Assembly: GCF_014638355.1 (NCBI RefSeq)
Contig: NZ_BMFK01000002.1
Location: 372,001 to 436,000 of the forward strand
Length of the DNA stretch: 64,000 nucleotides
Direction: 5' to 3'
DNA from: Priestia taiwanensis
Lineage (GTDB): Bacteria > Bacillota > Bacilli > Bacillales > Bacillaceae_G
Below the pieces are notes generated by a model, which saw nothing but the letters and a program-made list of their open reading frames with translations, ran no database searches and was not told where the DNA came from. This document shows, piece by piece, positions 49,168 through 59,576 of this stretch. The translations under genes were made by a program, and so were the position numbers. The stretch's first letter is position 1; every line of letters starts with the position of its first letter.

Positions 49168-49293
49168 TTAAAGGTTGGTTACTTCGTCTGTTATACGGTG
49201 TAAATAGTGAGGGAGTATATCATCCATGATGCTAATAGCTAGCAAAGGAAGGACGAAGCTTTCTTTAATCAAATATGTTGTTTCCGACTGCAT
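49168..49293 (-). CDS. Possible 41-residue small protein in an independent transcription unit
   Basis: An unrecognised ORF: MQSETTYLIKESFVLPLLAI followed by a slightly acidic tail. A weak SD (TAGG) precedes the ATG. The case for expression rests on context: a good promoter on the same strand at 49371-49398 and a strong terminator starting 28 bases after the stop. A seven-codon ORF lies earlier in the same transcript. It could equally be a noncoding RNA or a remnant of a larger gene. Confidence 0.35.
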   Translation of the reverse strand: MQSETTYLIKESFVLPLLAISIMDDILPHYLHRITDEVTNL

Positions 49294-49370
49294 ATACCTA
49301 TGCTTGTTGTATAAAGGATTGATGAACTTGTTATAAAACCTTTGTTGTGTGCATGTCGAATACAACTATT

Positions 49371-49398
49371 ATTATATCATTTCTCTAATTAAAATCAA
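49371..49398 (-). promoter_or_regulatory. Promoter of the small transcription unit
   Basis: Minus-strand TTGATT, 16 bases, TATAAT. Transcription would start near 49364 and end at the hairpin at 49102-49140, giving an RNA of about 250 bases. Confidence 0.6.
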
Positions 49399-49451
49399 TA
49401 CTTATTTAAAATAATTATTATTTAAATACAATTATTGAATGATGACGTAAA

Positions 49452-49492
49452 ACAAAAGTCGTTTCAGCAAAAAACTCTTGCCAAAACGACTT
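49452..49492 (-). terminator. tyrS terminator
   Basis: Minus strand AAGTCGTTT / AAACGACTT stem with a long loop, followed by TTGTTTT. Confidence 0.8.
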
Positions 49493-49507
49493 CTGGTACA
49501 GTCCAAA

Positions 49508-50767
<1,260 letters not shown>

Positions 50768-50796
50768 TCAATCTCCTTTACTTGTTAAAATACACA

Positions 50797-51051
50797 TAAA
50801 AAACGCCCCTACTGTTCACCAGTAGGGACGATATTATCGCGGTACCACCCTAGTTGTAGACAAAAGCGTCTACCACCTTGTTTAAATAACGGTTTATCAC
50901 CGTCTTTCCCCTCTTGAATATTTCAATTGAAGAAAGATGCTCCAGACTGTAATTCATACTTATCCCCGTACTAGTTCTCACCGTCCACTAGCTCTCTTCA
51001 ACAAGGTAATAAATACTACTTCGATCCTTCATCGCTTCTTATTCATATATA
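50797..51051 (-). promoter_or_regulatory. T-box leader of tyrS
   Basis: The minus strand carries the T-box core AGGGTGGTACCGCG (50838-50851) and a terminator CGTCCCTACTG / CAGTAGGGGCG plus T-tract (50797-50830) that competes with the antiterminator. A candidate tyrosine specifier TAC lies at 50949-50951 in the stem I region, after GGTGAGAACTAGTACGGGG. The transcript starts near 51051. Confidence 0.92.
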
Positions 51052-51057
51052 TCTTCT

Positions 51058-51087
51058 TTTATATCATTACTTTACCCAAAAAGTCAA
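51058..51087 (-). promoter_or_regulatory. tyrS promoter
   Basis: Minus-strand TTGACT, 18 bases, TATAAA, just before the T-box leader. Confidence 0.75.
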
Positions 51088-51145
51088 ATAAGCCTCGTCT
51101 ATATTACCTACATGAAAACCAAATAATGTATCTTTTTTCCGTACA

Positions 51146-51154
51146 TGGTATAAT
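51146..51154 (+). promoter_or_regulatory. Extended -10 promoter of the PBP gene
   Basis: TGGTATAAT: perfect -10 with the TGn extension, 31 bases before the start codon; the -35 is poor. Confidence 0.6.
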
Positions 51155-51185
51155 AGGTGTAATTTTCTAGGAGGAATTTCTATCT

Positions 51186-53831
51186 ATGAAAAAGAAAACA
51201 ACATCTTTTCTTATACGAATCATTCACTTTTTCAAAAAAGAACCTACAAAAAGAAAAGCGAGGATTACATACGATGTAATATGGAATTTAACACTCGTTC
51301 TTTCCTTCTTACTTGTCGTAGGTCTTTGCTTTGGATTTGGTATTGGAATGGGCTATTTCACTTCACTAGTGAAAGACGAACCGTTGCGTAGCCATGCCGA
51401 GATGGAAAAACAAATTTATGATTATGAAGAAACGACGGAATTATATTTTGCCAATAATGAATTTCTCGGCAACGCTAGGTCAGACTTAGAACGGGAACAC
51501 GTCGCTCTTGGAGACATGTCAGAACATGTGAAACATGCCATCATCTCAACGGAAGATGAGCATTTCTATGAGCATTCAGGTGTTGTACCAAAAGCAGTAT
51601 TACGTGCTATGTTCCAAGAAGCTGCCAACACATCCGCTCGCTCAGGTGGTAGTACACTAACGCAACAATTAATCAAAAACCAAGTATTAACAAATGAAGT
51701 TTCTTTCGAACGTAAAGCGAAAGAAATCTTACTTGCATTACGACTTGAAACACTCTTTGAGAAAGACGAAATTTTGGAAGCATACTTAAATGTCGTTCCA
51801 TTCGGTCGCAATTCGTCTGGTCGGAACATTGCAGGTATCCAAACAGCTGCAAAAGGATTATTTGGTATTAATGTGAAAGACGTTAATTTAGCTCAAGCGG
51901 CGTATCTTGCTGGGTTACCTCAAAATCCATATGCTTTCACACCGTACACCAAAAATGGTGAAGTAAAGGAAAATATCGATGCAGGACTAGCACGCATGCA
52001 GACGGTTTTAAATCGTATGCATAAAGAAAAATTCATCACGGACGAACAACTACAAGAAGCACAATCCTTTGATATTAAGGCAAGCTTAATTCCGAAACAA
52101 CCATCACCATTCGAACAGTATCCATGGCTAACGATGGAAATTGAAAAACGAACGACTGAGATTTTAGCAGAAACGTTAGCAAAGAAAGATGGAAAAGACT
52201 TAAATACTTTAAAAAAGGATGAAAAAGAAATTTACAAAAATTATGCACAGCGTCAATATCGTCAAAATGGATATAAAGTACATACAACCATCGATAAGAA
52301 AATATATGATGCAATGCAACAAGCAACACAGACTTTTTCCAAATTTGGTCCAAATAAATCATATAAAGGGGAAAGCTATCAAGAAGAAACTGGCGCTATC
52401 ATGATTGATAATAAGACCGGGGCTATTTTAAGCTTTGTTGGCGGCCGTGACTTTAACAAATCACAAATTAACCATGCCACCCAAGAACCACAACAAAACG
52501 GGTCGACAATGAAACCGTTACTTGTGTATGCACCTGCACTTGAAAATGGCTCTATTCATCCAGGTACAAAAATAGAAGATTCCCTAGATGGATTTAAATG
52601 GCCAAAAGGATGGAATCCAGGAAACGCTAATAACAAAGAAAATGGAATAGTTACAATTCGTGATGCAATCAAACATTCTTATAATATTCCAGCAGCAAAA
52701 GTATATTTAAATAACGCATCTACTAAACCTATTTCATACTTAGAAAAAATGGGTTTTACAACATTACATGAAAACGATCGTGGGGCCGCTTCATTATCTT
52801 TAGGTGGTATGAGTAAAGGGGTAACAGTAGAAGAAAATGTTAATGCTTATACAACATTCGCTAACGGCGGAAAATTCATTGATGCCTATATGATTGAAAA
52901 GATCGTAGATAAAGCAGGAAATATTATTTATCAACATGAAAGTAAACCAGTCGAAGTATTTAGTCCACAAACCGCTTACTTGACAACCGATATGATGCGC
53001 GATGTTATGCAAGGTACTGCCGGTTCATTAAATTCACATTTAAATTTCCGGACAGACTGGGCAGGGAAAACAGGAACATCGAATAACTACTATGACTTAT
53101 GGTTTGTCGCAACAAATCCTAACGTCACATTTGGCACATGGCTCGGCTATGACAAAAACATCTCTGTTGATCCCAGTGGTCATCGCCGTAACTTAGAACT
53201 ATGGGCTAGATTGGCAAATGCAGCTTATCAGGTCTCTCCATCTGTTGTGGGCCCAAAAATAACGCATCAAATGCCGTCTGGAATTGGGAAAAGAGAAATT
53301 TGTGGGATTTCAGGACTACTCCCTTCTGAAGGCTGTCGTCAAGCAGGTCATGTCACAAATGACTATGTCAACTTAAAGTTCTTACCGACAAAAGCAGATA
53401 ACACAGTTAAACCAGAAAACTTTGTTATGATTAATGGAAAACTATATGCTAGCCTACCTACAACTCCTAGTGAGTTTATTGAATCGAAGTACAAAAATTC
53501 ATCCTTATCTATCGAAAGAAGCATAGAAGATGGAAAAAACCCTTCACCAGTTCAAGGGGTAACACTCTCTGGAAATAGATTGGCATGGCAAGCAAATAAA
53601 GAAGCGGATGTACTTGGATACTATATCTATCGAGACAATAAGAAAGTCGCAACAATTAAACGTGATAGCTCATTACAAACAACGATTGCCGAAGCAGGTG
53701 ACTACTATGTTGTCGCAGTAGATATAGCCGGAAAGTTATCCTCTCCATCAAATGTTGTTAAAATAGAAAAAGAAGATAGTCAGAACGAAGACAACACAGA
53801 TGAAAGTAGTGAAAGTAATACAAACCAATGA
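51186..53831 (+). CDS. Class A penicillin-binding protein
   Basis: Bifunctional peptidoglycan synthase of 881 residues. A cytoplasmic N-terminus is followed by one transmembrane helix (residues about 35-60). The GT51 glycosyltransferase domain has EDEHFYEHSG, GGSTLTQQLIKN and RKAKEILLALRLE. The transpeptidase has STMK (active-site Ser), SYN and KTGTSN. A C-terminal fibronectin-III-like domain (residues about 775-860, LAWQANKEADVLGYYIYRDNKK) and an acidic Ser/Asn/Glu tail close it. ATG with AGGAGG. Divergent from tyrS; not in this place in B. subtilis. It resembles PBP1A-like enzymes, but the exact orthologue is not assigned. Confidence 0.93.
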   Translation: MKKKTTSFLIRIIHFFKKEPTKRKARITYDVIWNLTLVLSFLLVVGLCFGFGIGMGYFTSLVKDEPLRSHAEMEKQIYDYEETTELYFANNEFLGNARSDLEREHVALGDMSEHVKHAIISTEDEHFYEHSGVVPKAVLRAMFQEAANTSARSGGSTLTQQLIKNQVLTNEVSFERKAKEILLALRLETLFEKDEILEAYLNVVPFGRNSSGRNIAGIQTAAKGLFGINVKDVNLAQAAYLAGLPQNPYAFTPYTKNGEVKENIDAGLARMQTVLNRMHKEKFITDEQLQEAQSFDIKASLIPKQPSPFEQYPWLTMEIEKRTTEILAETLAKKDGKDLNTLKKDEKEIYKNYAQRQYRQNGYKVHTTIDKKIYDAMQQATQTFSKFGPNKSYKGESYQEETGAIMIDNKTGAILSFVGGRDFNKSQINHATQEPQQNGSTMKPLLVYAPALENGSIHPGTKIEDSLDGFKWPKGWNPGNANNKENGIVTIRDAIKHSYNIPAAKVYLNNASTKPISYLEKMGFTTLHENDRGAASLSLGGMSKGVTVEENVNAYTTFANGGKFIDAYMIEKIVDKAGNIIYQHESKPVEVFSPQTAYLTTDMMRDVMQGTAGSLNSHLNFRTDWAGKTGTSNNYYDLWFVATNPNVTFGTWLGYDKNISVDPSGHRRNLELWARLANAAYQVSPSVVGPKITHQMPSGIGKREICGISGLLPSEGCRQAGHVTNDYVNLKFLPTKADNTVKPENFVMINGKLYASLPTTPSEFIESKYKNSSLSIERSIEDGKNPSPVQGVTLSGNRLAWQANKEADVLGYYIYRDNKKVATIKRDSSLQTTIAEAGDYYVVAVDIAGKLSSPSNVVKIEKEDSQNEDNTDESSESNTNQ

Positions 53832-53845
53832 TAATATGAACCCAT

Positions 53846-53878
53846 AAAAAAAGAGGCTGTGCTACCACAGCCTCTTTC
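53846..53878. terminator. Bidirectional terminator PBP / acsA
   Basis: aaaaagaggctgtg / cacagcctcttt stem with T-tracts on both strands. Confidence 0.88.
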
Positions 53879-53882
53879 TCTA

Positions 53883-55601
53883 TTAATCTTCTAACGTCGA
53901 TAAATCACCCGTTGGTAAATTTAATTCCCATGCTTTTAGCACACGGCGCATAATTTTACCACTACGCGTCTTCGGAAGTTTGTCTTTAAATTCAATAACA
54001 CGAGGAGCTGCATGTGCAGCTAATCCTTTCTTAACGAACAAACGAATATCTTCTTTTAATTCATCACTTGCTTCATAACCATGACGAAGCGCAATAAACG
54101 CTTTAATAACCTCTCCACGAACAGGATCTGGAATACCGATAACCCCAGCTTCTGCAATTGCAGGATGTTCAACGAGCTTGCTTTCTACTTCAAATGGACC
54201 TACACGCTCTCCAGACGTCATAATAACGTCATCGACACGGCCTTGGAACCAGAAGTACCCGTCCTCATCCATATAAGCAGAATCACCTGATACGTACCAG
54301 TCTCCTGGCATAAAGTATGATTCATACTTTTGTGGATTGTTCCAAATTTGATGCATCATCGATGGCCATCCACGCTTAATTGCCAAATTCCCCATCGTAT
54401 ATGGTGGTACTTCGTTTCCTTCATTATCTACAATTGCAGCTTGTACGCCTGGAATTGGCTTACCCATTGAACCAGGACGCATGTCCATACATGGATAATT
54501 ACAAATTAACTGTGCACCCGTTTCTGTCATCCACCACGTGTCATGTACACGTAAATGAAACATTTTCATTCCCCAGCGAATTACTTCAGGGTTTAATGGC
54601 TCTCCAACACTAAGAATATGACGCAACTGACTTAAATCAAATTTACGTACCACATCATCTCCAGCACTCATTAACATACGGAACGCAGTCGGTGCACTAT
54701 ACCATACCGTCACACCATAATCTTCTAGCGTCTTATACCACGTTTCTGGTTGGAATCGCCCGCCAACTACCACATTTGTTGATCCTGTTAACCACGGTCC
54801 AAAAATCCCATACGACGTACCAGTTACCCATCCTGGATCAGCCGTACACCAATAAATATCTTCTTCTTTTAAATCTAATACCCACTTCGCTGTTTGATAA
54901 TGTTGAATCATCGCATTCTGAATATGTAATACGCCCTTTGGTTTTCCTGTTGAGCCAGATGTATAGTGAAGAATTAGTCCATCTTCCCTCGATAACCACT
55001 CAATATCTAATTTCTTCGACGCACTCTCAAAGCATTTCTTGTAATCGACAATTTTTCCGCCTTCTTCAACATCTTCTCCAACAAGGAAAATTGTCTTTAA
55101 TGCTGGTAAATCATTAATTGGTACTCTCTCTAATAACTCAGGTGTTGTCACAAGTACTTTGGCTTCACTATCTTCTAAGCGATCCTTTACTGCACCTTCC
55201 ATGAACGCTTCAAACAGGGGTCCAACAATTGCCCCCACCTTCAATGCGCCTAATACTGCAAAATATAATTCTGGGCTACGCGGCATAAAAATAAAGACAC
55301 GGTCCCCTTTTTGTACATCTGCAACATTACGATACACATTTCCTGCTTTATTCGACAGCTCCATCATCTGCTTATACGTGTACGTTTCATTTCGCTTGTC
55401 ATCTCGATAATAGAGAGCTACTTTATTCTTACGATAAGTGTTCACATGCTTGTCAATTGCTTCATATGCGATATTAACTTTACCAGTTTCATACCAAGAA
55501 AATTCCTTCTCTACTTCTTTCCAATCAAAAGCTGCATACGTTTTCTCGTAACTTTCTAAGTTAAATTGCCCATTAATCACCGGAAGCGTTTCCACTTTCA
55601 T
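53883..55601 (-). CDS. acsA: Acetyl-CoA synthetase
   Basis: Activates acetate to acetyl-CoA with ATP. The protein has 572 residues. Motifs: HYTSGSTGKPKGVLHIQ, HDTWWMTETGAQ, WYVSGDSAYMDEDGYFWFQGRVDDVIMTSGERVGP. The acetylation-sensitive Lys is in LPKTRSGKIMRRVLKA; AcuA and AcuC, encoded divergently, acetylate and deacetylate it. ATG with AAGGAGG. A TATAAT lies 35 bases before the start. A cre-like site is inside codons 2-8, at about +42, the same relative place as in B. subtilis acsA. Confidence 0.97.
   Translation of the reverse strand: MKVETLPVINGQFNLESYEKTYAAFDWKEVEKEFSWYETGKVNIAYEAIDKHVNTYRKNKVALYYRDDKRNETYTYKQMMELSNKAGNVYRNVADVQKGDRVFIFMPRSPELYFAVLGALKVGAIVGPLFEAFMEGAVKDRLEDSEAKVLVTTPELLERVPINDLPALKTIFLVGEDVEEGGKIVDYKKCFESASKKLDIEWLSREDGLILHYTSGSTGKPKGVLHIQNAMIQHYQTAKWVLDLKEEDIYWCTADPGWVTGTSYGIFGPWLTGSTNVVVGGRFQPETWYKTLEDYGVTVWYSAPTAFRMLMSAGDDVVRKFDLSQLRHILSVGEPLNPEVIRWGMKMFHLRVHDTWWMTETGAQLICNYPCMDMRPGSMGKPIPGVQAAIVDNEGNEVPPYTMGNLAIKRGWPSMMHQIWNNPQKYESYFMPGDWYVSGDSAYMDEDGYFWFQGRVDDVIMTSGERVGPFEVESKLVEHPAIAEAGVIGIPDPVRGEVIKAFIALRHGYEASDELKEDIRLFVKKGLAAHAAPRVIEFKDKLPKTRSGKIMRRVLKAWELNLPTGDLSTLED
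55580..55595. promoter_or_regulatory. cre site within the 5' end of acsA
   Basis: Minus strand GTGGAAACGCTTCCGG matches the cre consensus with one mismatch. It overlaps codons 3-8 of acsA, about 40 bases after the expected transcription start. Confidence 0.6.
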
Positions 55602-55664
55602 TTTGTAATCTCCCTCCTTCATCGTTCTATCTTCTATTATACCGATTATTTTTAAATTTTTTAG

Positions 55665-55679
55665 TATTTTCTGAACTTT
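55665..55679. promoter_or_regulatory. CodY-box-like sequence upstream of acsA
   Basis: Minus strand AAAGTTCAGAAAATA differs from the CodY consensus AATTTTCWGAAAATT at three positions. It lies 24 bases upstream of the acsA -10 in the acsA-acuA gap. Weak on its own. Confidence 0.35.
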
Positions 55680-55797
55680 TTGTGACAATTATTTATAGAC
55701 AAATTTCGATTTATATTTCACTGTATATTCTGTATGATAAGAGTAGAAAGAAATTTCCAAAAATATTTTCTCATCAGAAGGTGGTGTATGAAATCTT

Positions 55798-56430
55798 ATG
55801 GATCACAAAAAGATTTACCACGCTAGAAAGCTACGCACAGCAAAAGGAGATATCGTCATTGAAGGTCCTGTTAGTTCCCACGTGTTAGAAACATTAGATT
55901 TCAATGAAGGGCTAACGGCATTCCGTCTTCCACCGCAACAACATAAAGCACTAATTGAAATTGCGAAACTCCCAGAAGCTCGCATTTTAATTGCTAGATA
56001 CAATCATGCAATTGTCGGCTATGTCACGTATTTATATCCAGATCCATTAGAACGCTGGTCAGAAGCGAAAATGGAAAATTTAATTGAACTTGGTGCAATT
56101 GAGATTAGTCCAGCTTTCCGCGGTAGTGGCCTTGGAAAGAACTTATTGCAAGTATCCATGCTTGACGATGCAATGGAAGATTATATCGTTATCACAACAG
56201 AATATTATTGGCATTGGGATTTGAAAGGGACAAAACTAAATATATGGGATTACCGAAAAATGATGGAGAAAATGATGAATGCTGGTGGTTTGCAGTGGTA
56301 CGCAACAGACGACCCAGAAATTTGCTCGCATCCCGCAAATTGCCTGATGGCGCGTATCGGAAAACGAGTAGATCCAGATTCTATCCAACAATTTGATCGC
56401 TTACGATTCATGAATAAATTTATGTACTAA
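55798..56430 (+). CDS. acuA: Protein acetyltransferase AcuA
   Basis: Acetylates the active-site Lys of AcsA and switches it off. The 210 residues match B. subtilis AcuA throughout. GNAT acetyl-CoA loop: ISPAFRGSGLGKNLLQVSM (residues about 102-120); a C-terminal NAGGLQWYATDDPEICSHPANCLMARIG is typical. The ATG lies 13 bases from AAGGTGG, an unusually long spacing; a 12-codon ORF in another frame starts between SD and acuA and overlaps it. First gene of acuABC. Confidence 0.94.
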   Translation: MDHKKIYHARKLRTAKGDIVIEGPVSSHVLETLDFNEGLTAFRLPPQQHKALIEIAKLPEARILIARYNHAIVGYVTYLYPDPLERWSEAKMENLIELGAIEISPAFRGSGLGKNLLQVSMLDDAMEDYIVITTEYYWHWDLKGTKLNIWDYRKMMEKMMNAGGLQWYATDDPEICSHPANCLMARIGKRVDPDSIQQFDRLRFMNKFMY

Positions 56431-56453
56431 TTCAAGTAAAGGAGGAACCCCTC

Positions 56454-57098
56454 ATGCTTGTAGAAGAAATTATGACACAAGATATTATTACACTACATTC
56501 AACTGATACAATCGAAACTGCCTATAAAACAATGGTTCAGCACTCTATTCGTCATCTTCCAATTGTCGATGACGAATATAAACTAGTAGGGATTATTTCT
56601 GACCGCGATATTCGTGATGCAGCACCGTCTATTTTCCATCAAGAATTTTCGCTAAATTTGTTCCAAGAACCAATTGGAAAAATTATGATACAAGAAGTAT
56701 TTACCTGTCATCCACTTGACTGTGTAGAAGAAGTTTCCCTTATTTTCTTTGAACAAAAAGTCAGTTGTCTACCTGTCCTTAACGGCGGTAAATTAGTTGG
56801 TTTACTGACCGGTTCCGACTGCTTACGCTCCGTACTCACCTTAACAGGTGTACATACACCTAGCTCACGTATCGAAATTAAAGCAAAAAATGAACCACAT
56901 ATGCTAAATAATATCACGCGTTTTTTTACGAAACGTCATATTAACATGGTTAGCATCCTTGTCTATCCTCATCAAGAAAGTGACTATAATGTATTTATTG
57001 TACGTTTTCAATCGTTAAATCCCCTTTCCCTTATTAATCAATTAAAGCAAGAAGGGTACACAGTCCGGTGGATTAGTGCAATGGGAGAGGCAGAATGA
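56454..57098 (+). CDS. acuB: AcuB, CBS and ACT domain protein
   Basis: A 214-residue protein with two CBS domains (residues 1-60, MTQDIITLHSTDTIETAYKTMVQHSIRHLPIVDDEYKLVGIISDRDI; 75-130, CLPVLNGGKLVGLLTGSDCL) and a C-terminal ACT domain (about 138-205). It is part of the acetoin/acetate utilisation operon acuABC; it probably senses a nucleotide and an amino acid or metabolite, but the mechanism is not known. ATG with AAAGGAGG; its stop overlaps the acuC start by four bases. Confidence 0.93.
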   Translation: MLVEEIMTQDIITLHSTDTIETAYKTMVQHSIRHLPIVDDEYKLVGIISDRDIRDAAPSIFHQEFSLNLFQEPIGKIMIQEVFTCHPLDCVEEVSLIFFEQKVSCLPVLNGGKLVGLLTGSDCLRSVLTLTGVHTPSSRIEIKAKNEPHMLNNITRFFTKRHINMVSILVYPHQESDYNVFIVRFQSLNPLSLINQLKQEGYTVRWISAMGEAE

Positions 57099-58273
57099 AA
57101 CAAGATGCTGTCTTTGTTTATTCACCACAATTCAGCTCTTATTCATTCAACGATCATCATCCGTTCAATCAACTACGAGTAGATTTATCATTGGATTTGC
57201 TTAGAAAAGGGGATTATATTAACGATTCACACCTTATCCAGCCAAGAATTGCGACAGACGAAGAAATTTTGTTAATACATGATAAAGTCTATATGGATAT
57301 AGTCAAACGGGCTGGTCACGGAGAAGTAACCAAAGAAGTAACACTTCCATATGGTATCGGTACAGAAGATACACCCATTTTTCAAAATATGCATGAAGCA
57401 AGCGCTTTGCTAGTAGGCGGGACATTAACAGCAGTTGACTACGTCCTAGAAGAAAAAGCACGTCATGCCCTGAATTTAGGTGGCGGCTTACATCATGGCT
57501 TCCACGCAAGAGCTTCAGGATTTTGCATTTATAACGACAGTTCCATTGCAATTAAATATATCCAACAAAAGTATAAGTTACGTGTTATGTATGTCGATAC
57601 AGATGCCCATCACGGTGACGGGGTGCAATGGGCATTTTACGATGATCCAACTGTGTGTACATTTTCTATTCATGAAACTGGACGCTATTTATTCCCTGGT
57701 ACAGGTGGTATACAAGAACGTGGACAAGGTGCTGGGCTCGGTTACTGCTTTAATATTCCAGTAGATGCCTTCACCGAAGATGAATCATGGTTATATGCGT
57801 ATAAGACAGCATTTCGAGAGATTGCTGATTATTTTCGACCAGATATCATTATCACCCAGAACGGAGCAGATGCCCATTACTATGACCCACTTACCCACTT
57901 ATCTTCTACCATTCGTATCTATCAAGAGATTCCAAAATTAGCGCACGAACTAGCACATAAATATTGTGACGGACGATGGATTGCCCTAGGTGGAGGCGGC
58001 TACGATATGTGGCGAGTTGTTCCTCGTGCTTGGTCCTATATATGGTTACATATGACTGAGCAAACAAATGTTAGTGGTGCTATCCCAAAAGAATGGCTTA
58101 CAGCGTGGCAACCTTATGCACCAGTAAATATGCCCATAACATGGGAAGACCCTACTGACTTGTATCCCCCTATCCCACGGAGGATAGAAATTGAAGAAAA
58201 AAATGAAAAGACCGTTGCAAAGGCGTTAGAAATTATCCGTAAACATAGCAAAAACAGCCACTATTTCACATAA
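57095..58273 (+). CDS. acuC: Protein deacetylase AcuC
   Basis: Zn-dependent class I/II histone-deacetylase-like enzyme that removes acetyl from AcsA. The protein has 392 residues. Active-site motifs: NLGGGLHHGFHARASGFCIYND, DTDAHHGDGVQWAFYDDP with metal and catalytic His/Asp, NGADAHYYDP, and GGGGYDMWRVVPRAW. ATG in an ATGA overlap with acuB, hence translational coupling. The operon ends here at a strong terminator. Confidence 0.96.
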   Translation: MKQDAVFVYSPQFSSYSFNDHHPFNQLRVDLSLDLLRKGDYINDSHLIQPRIATDEEILLIHDKVYMDIVKRAGHGEVTKEVTLPYGIGTEDTPIFQNMHEASALLVGGTLTAVDYVLEEKARHALNLGGGLHHGFHARASGFCIYNDSSIAIKYIQQKYKLRVMYVDTDAHHGDGVQWAFYDDPTVCTFSIHETGRYLFPGTGGIQERGQGAGLGYCFNIPVDAFTEDESWLYAYKTAFREIADYFRPDIIITQNGADAHYYDPLTHLSSTIRIYQEIPKLAHELAHKYCDGRWIALGGGGYDMWRVVPRAWSYIWLHMTEQTNVSGAIPKEWLTAWQPYAPVNMPITWEDPTDLYPPIPRRIEIEEKNEKTVAKALEIIRKHSKNSHYFT

Positions 58274-58288
58274 AATAGTGGCTGTTTC
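58252..58288. terminator. Bidirectional terminator acuC / ccpA
   Basis: aaacagccactatttca and its complement make a 16-17-bp stem that includes the acuC stop. Confidence 0.9.
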
Positions 58289-58296
58289 GTTTGCAA

Positions 58297-59295
58297 TTAT
58301 TTCGTTGATTGACGTACTTTGATACGGTGTGGAAGAGTAACCGTATGATTGTCTACCGCTTCTTTGTTCATTAATTTTGTTAATAAACGCATCGCAACAG
58401 CACCGATATCGTATGTTGGCTGTACAACCGTCGTCAATGTCGGACGAACCATTGTTGCTAATCGTGTATTATCGAAGCCAATTACTTCTACGTCTGTCGG
58501 GATTTGTAACCCTTTATCTTGCGCTGCATGAATTAATCCTAACGCTAATTCATCTGAAGATGCGAAGATTGCTGTCGGTTTATCATCTAATTCCCATAAT
58601 TTATCAAACGCTTCCATTCCTGAATCGTATGTGAAGTCGCTATCTACAAGAAGTGATTCATCAAATGCAATGCCAGCCTCTTCTAACGCGCGACGATATC
58701 CAGCTAACTTCTTGTTTACACTATTAATTTCTTCTGTTGGTCCAGATACGAAACCAATACGTTTATTACCTTTTTCAAATAATGAAGTAACTGCATCGTA
58801 CGTTGCTTGTTCATAATTAATATTAACCGATGGAACTACATTTCCTTCATCGAATGAAGCTGCTAATACGATTGGTACTGGCGAACGTTCGAACTCCTCT
58901 ACAAGTACAGGTGTAATGTTCTCGCCCATGAAAACAATACCATCTACTTGCTTGCCAAGCATCGTATTTAATAAATGGAATTCTTTCTCTTTGTTTTGAT
59001 CTGAGTTACTTAAAATAATGTTGTACTTGTACATTGTTGCAATATCTTCAATACCACGCGCTAATTCCGCAAAGAAGATATTTGAAATGTCAGGGATAAT
59101 AACACCTACTGTTGTTGTCTTCTTACTCGCAAGACCACGTGCAACAGCATTTGGACGATATCCTAATCGTTCAATTGCTTCTAATACTTTCTTTCTTGTA
59201 GTTGGTTTCACATTAGGATTACCATTAACTACTCGTGATACAGTCGCCATTGAAACGTTCGCTTCACGAGCTACATCATATATCGTTACGTTCAT
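58297..59295 (-). CDS. ccpA: Catabolite control protein A
   Basis: Master regulator of carbon catabolite control; with HPr-Ser-P it binds cre sites. The protein has 332 residues. LacI-type HTH and hinge: [34 protein letters not shown] and [13 protein letters not shown]; then the ribose-binding-like core with [25 protein letters not shown] with AAAGGAG. In B. subtilis ccpA follows aroA(G); here it stands alone behind a 338-base region with its own promoter, a hairpin and a cre-like site. Confidence 0.98.
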   Translation of the reverse strand: MNVTIYDVAREANVSMATVSRVVNGNPNVKPTTRKKVLEAIERLGYRPNAVARGLASKKTTTVGVIIPDISNIFFAELARGIEDIATMYKYNIILSNSDQNKEKEFHLLNTMLGKQVDGIVFMGENITPVLVEEFERSPVPIVLAASFDEGNVVPSVNINYEQATYDAVTSLFEKGNKRIGFVSGPTEEINSVNKKLAGYRRALEEAGIAFDESLLVDSDFTYDSGMEAFDKLWELDDKPTAIFASSDELALGLIHAAQDKGLQIPTDVEVIGFDNTRLATMVRPTLTTVVQPTYDIGAVAMRLLTKLMNKEAVDNHTVTLPHRIKVRQSTK

Positions 59296-59375
59296 CTTAA
59301 TTATTCGCTCCTTTATGTACTATCTTTCTATTTAAACTATAGTTTTATTATTTTTACATGAAAATATGAAAAAAA

Positions 59376-59401
59376 GACATCTAAGCCGCGCATGAGATGT
59401 C
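59376..59401 (-). terminator. Terminator-like hairpin in the ccpA leader
   Basis: Minus strand GACATCT, 12-base loop, AGATGTC, then TTTTTTT. It lies about 20-45 bases after the candidate ccpA promoter and 80 bases before ccpA. It may end thrB read-through or act as an attenuator. Confidence 0.55.
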
Positions 59402-59426
59402 AAAAAAAATACGTGTAGTCCATACA

Positions 59427-59455
59427 ATTGTATACTACATTCACGATTTCGACAA
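59427..59455 (-). promoter_or_regulatory. Candidate ccpA promoter
   Basis: Minus-strand TTGTCG, 17 bases, TACAAT; the -10 is inside the 12-base palindrome ATACAATTGTAT (59422-59433). Confidence 0.5.
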
Positions 59456-59560
59456 TTAATTACATAAAAAAACACGTTCTATTCGCAAGAAATATGCCAA
59501 ATTACCCTTATTTCTTGTAAAAAAAATCCTCTTAGCCTAATACGAACCATATCCCATTAC

Positions 59561-59576
59561 AAGAAAGCGTTAACAT
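59561..59576. promoter_or_regulatory. cre-like site upstream of ccpA
   Basis: AAGAAAGCGTTAACAT, one mismatch to the cre consensus and 14 of 16 bases identical to the site at ald. It lies about 110 bases upstream of the candidate ccpA -35. Confidence 0.55.
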
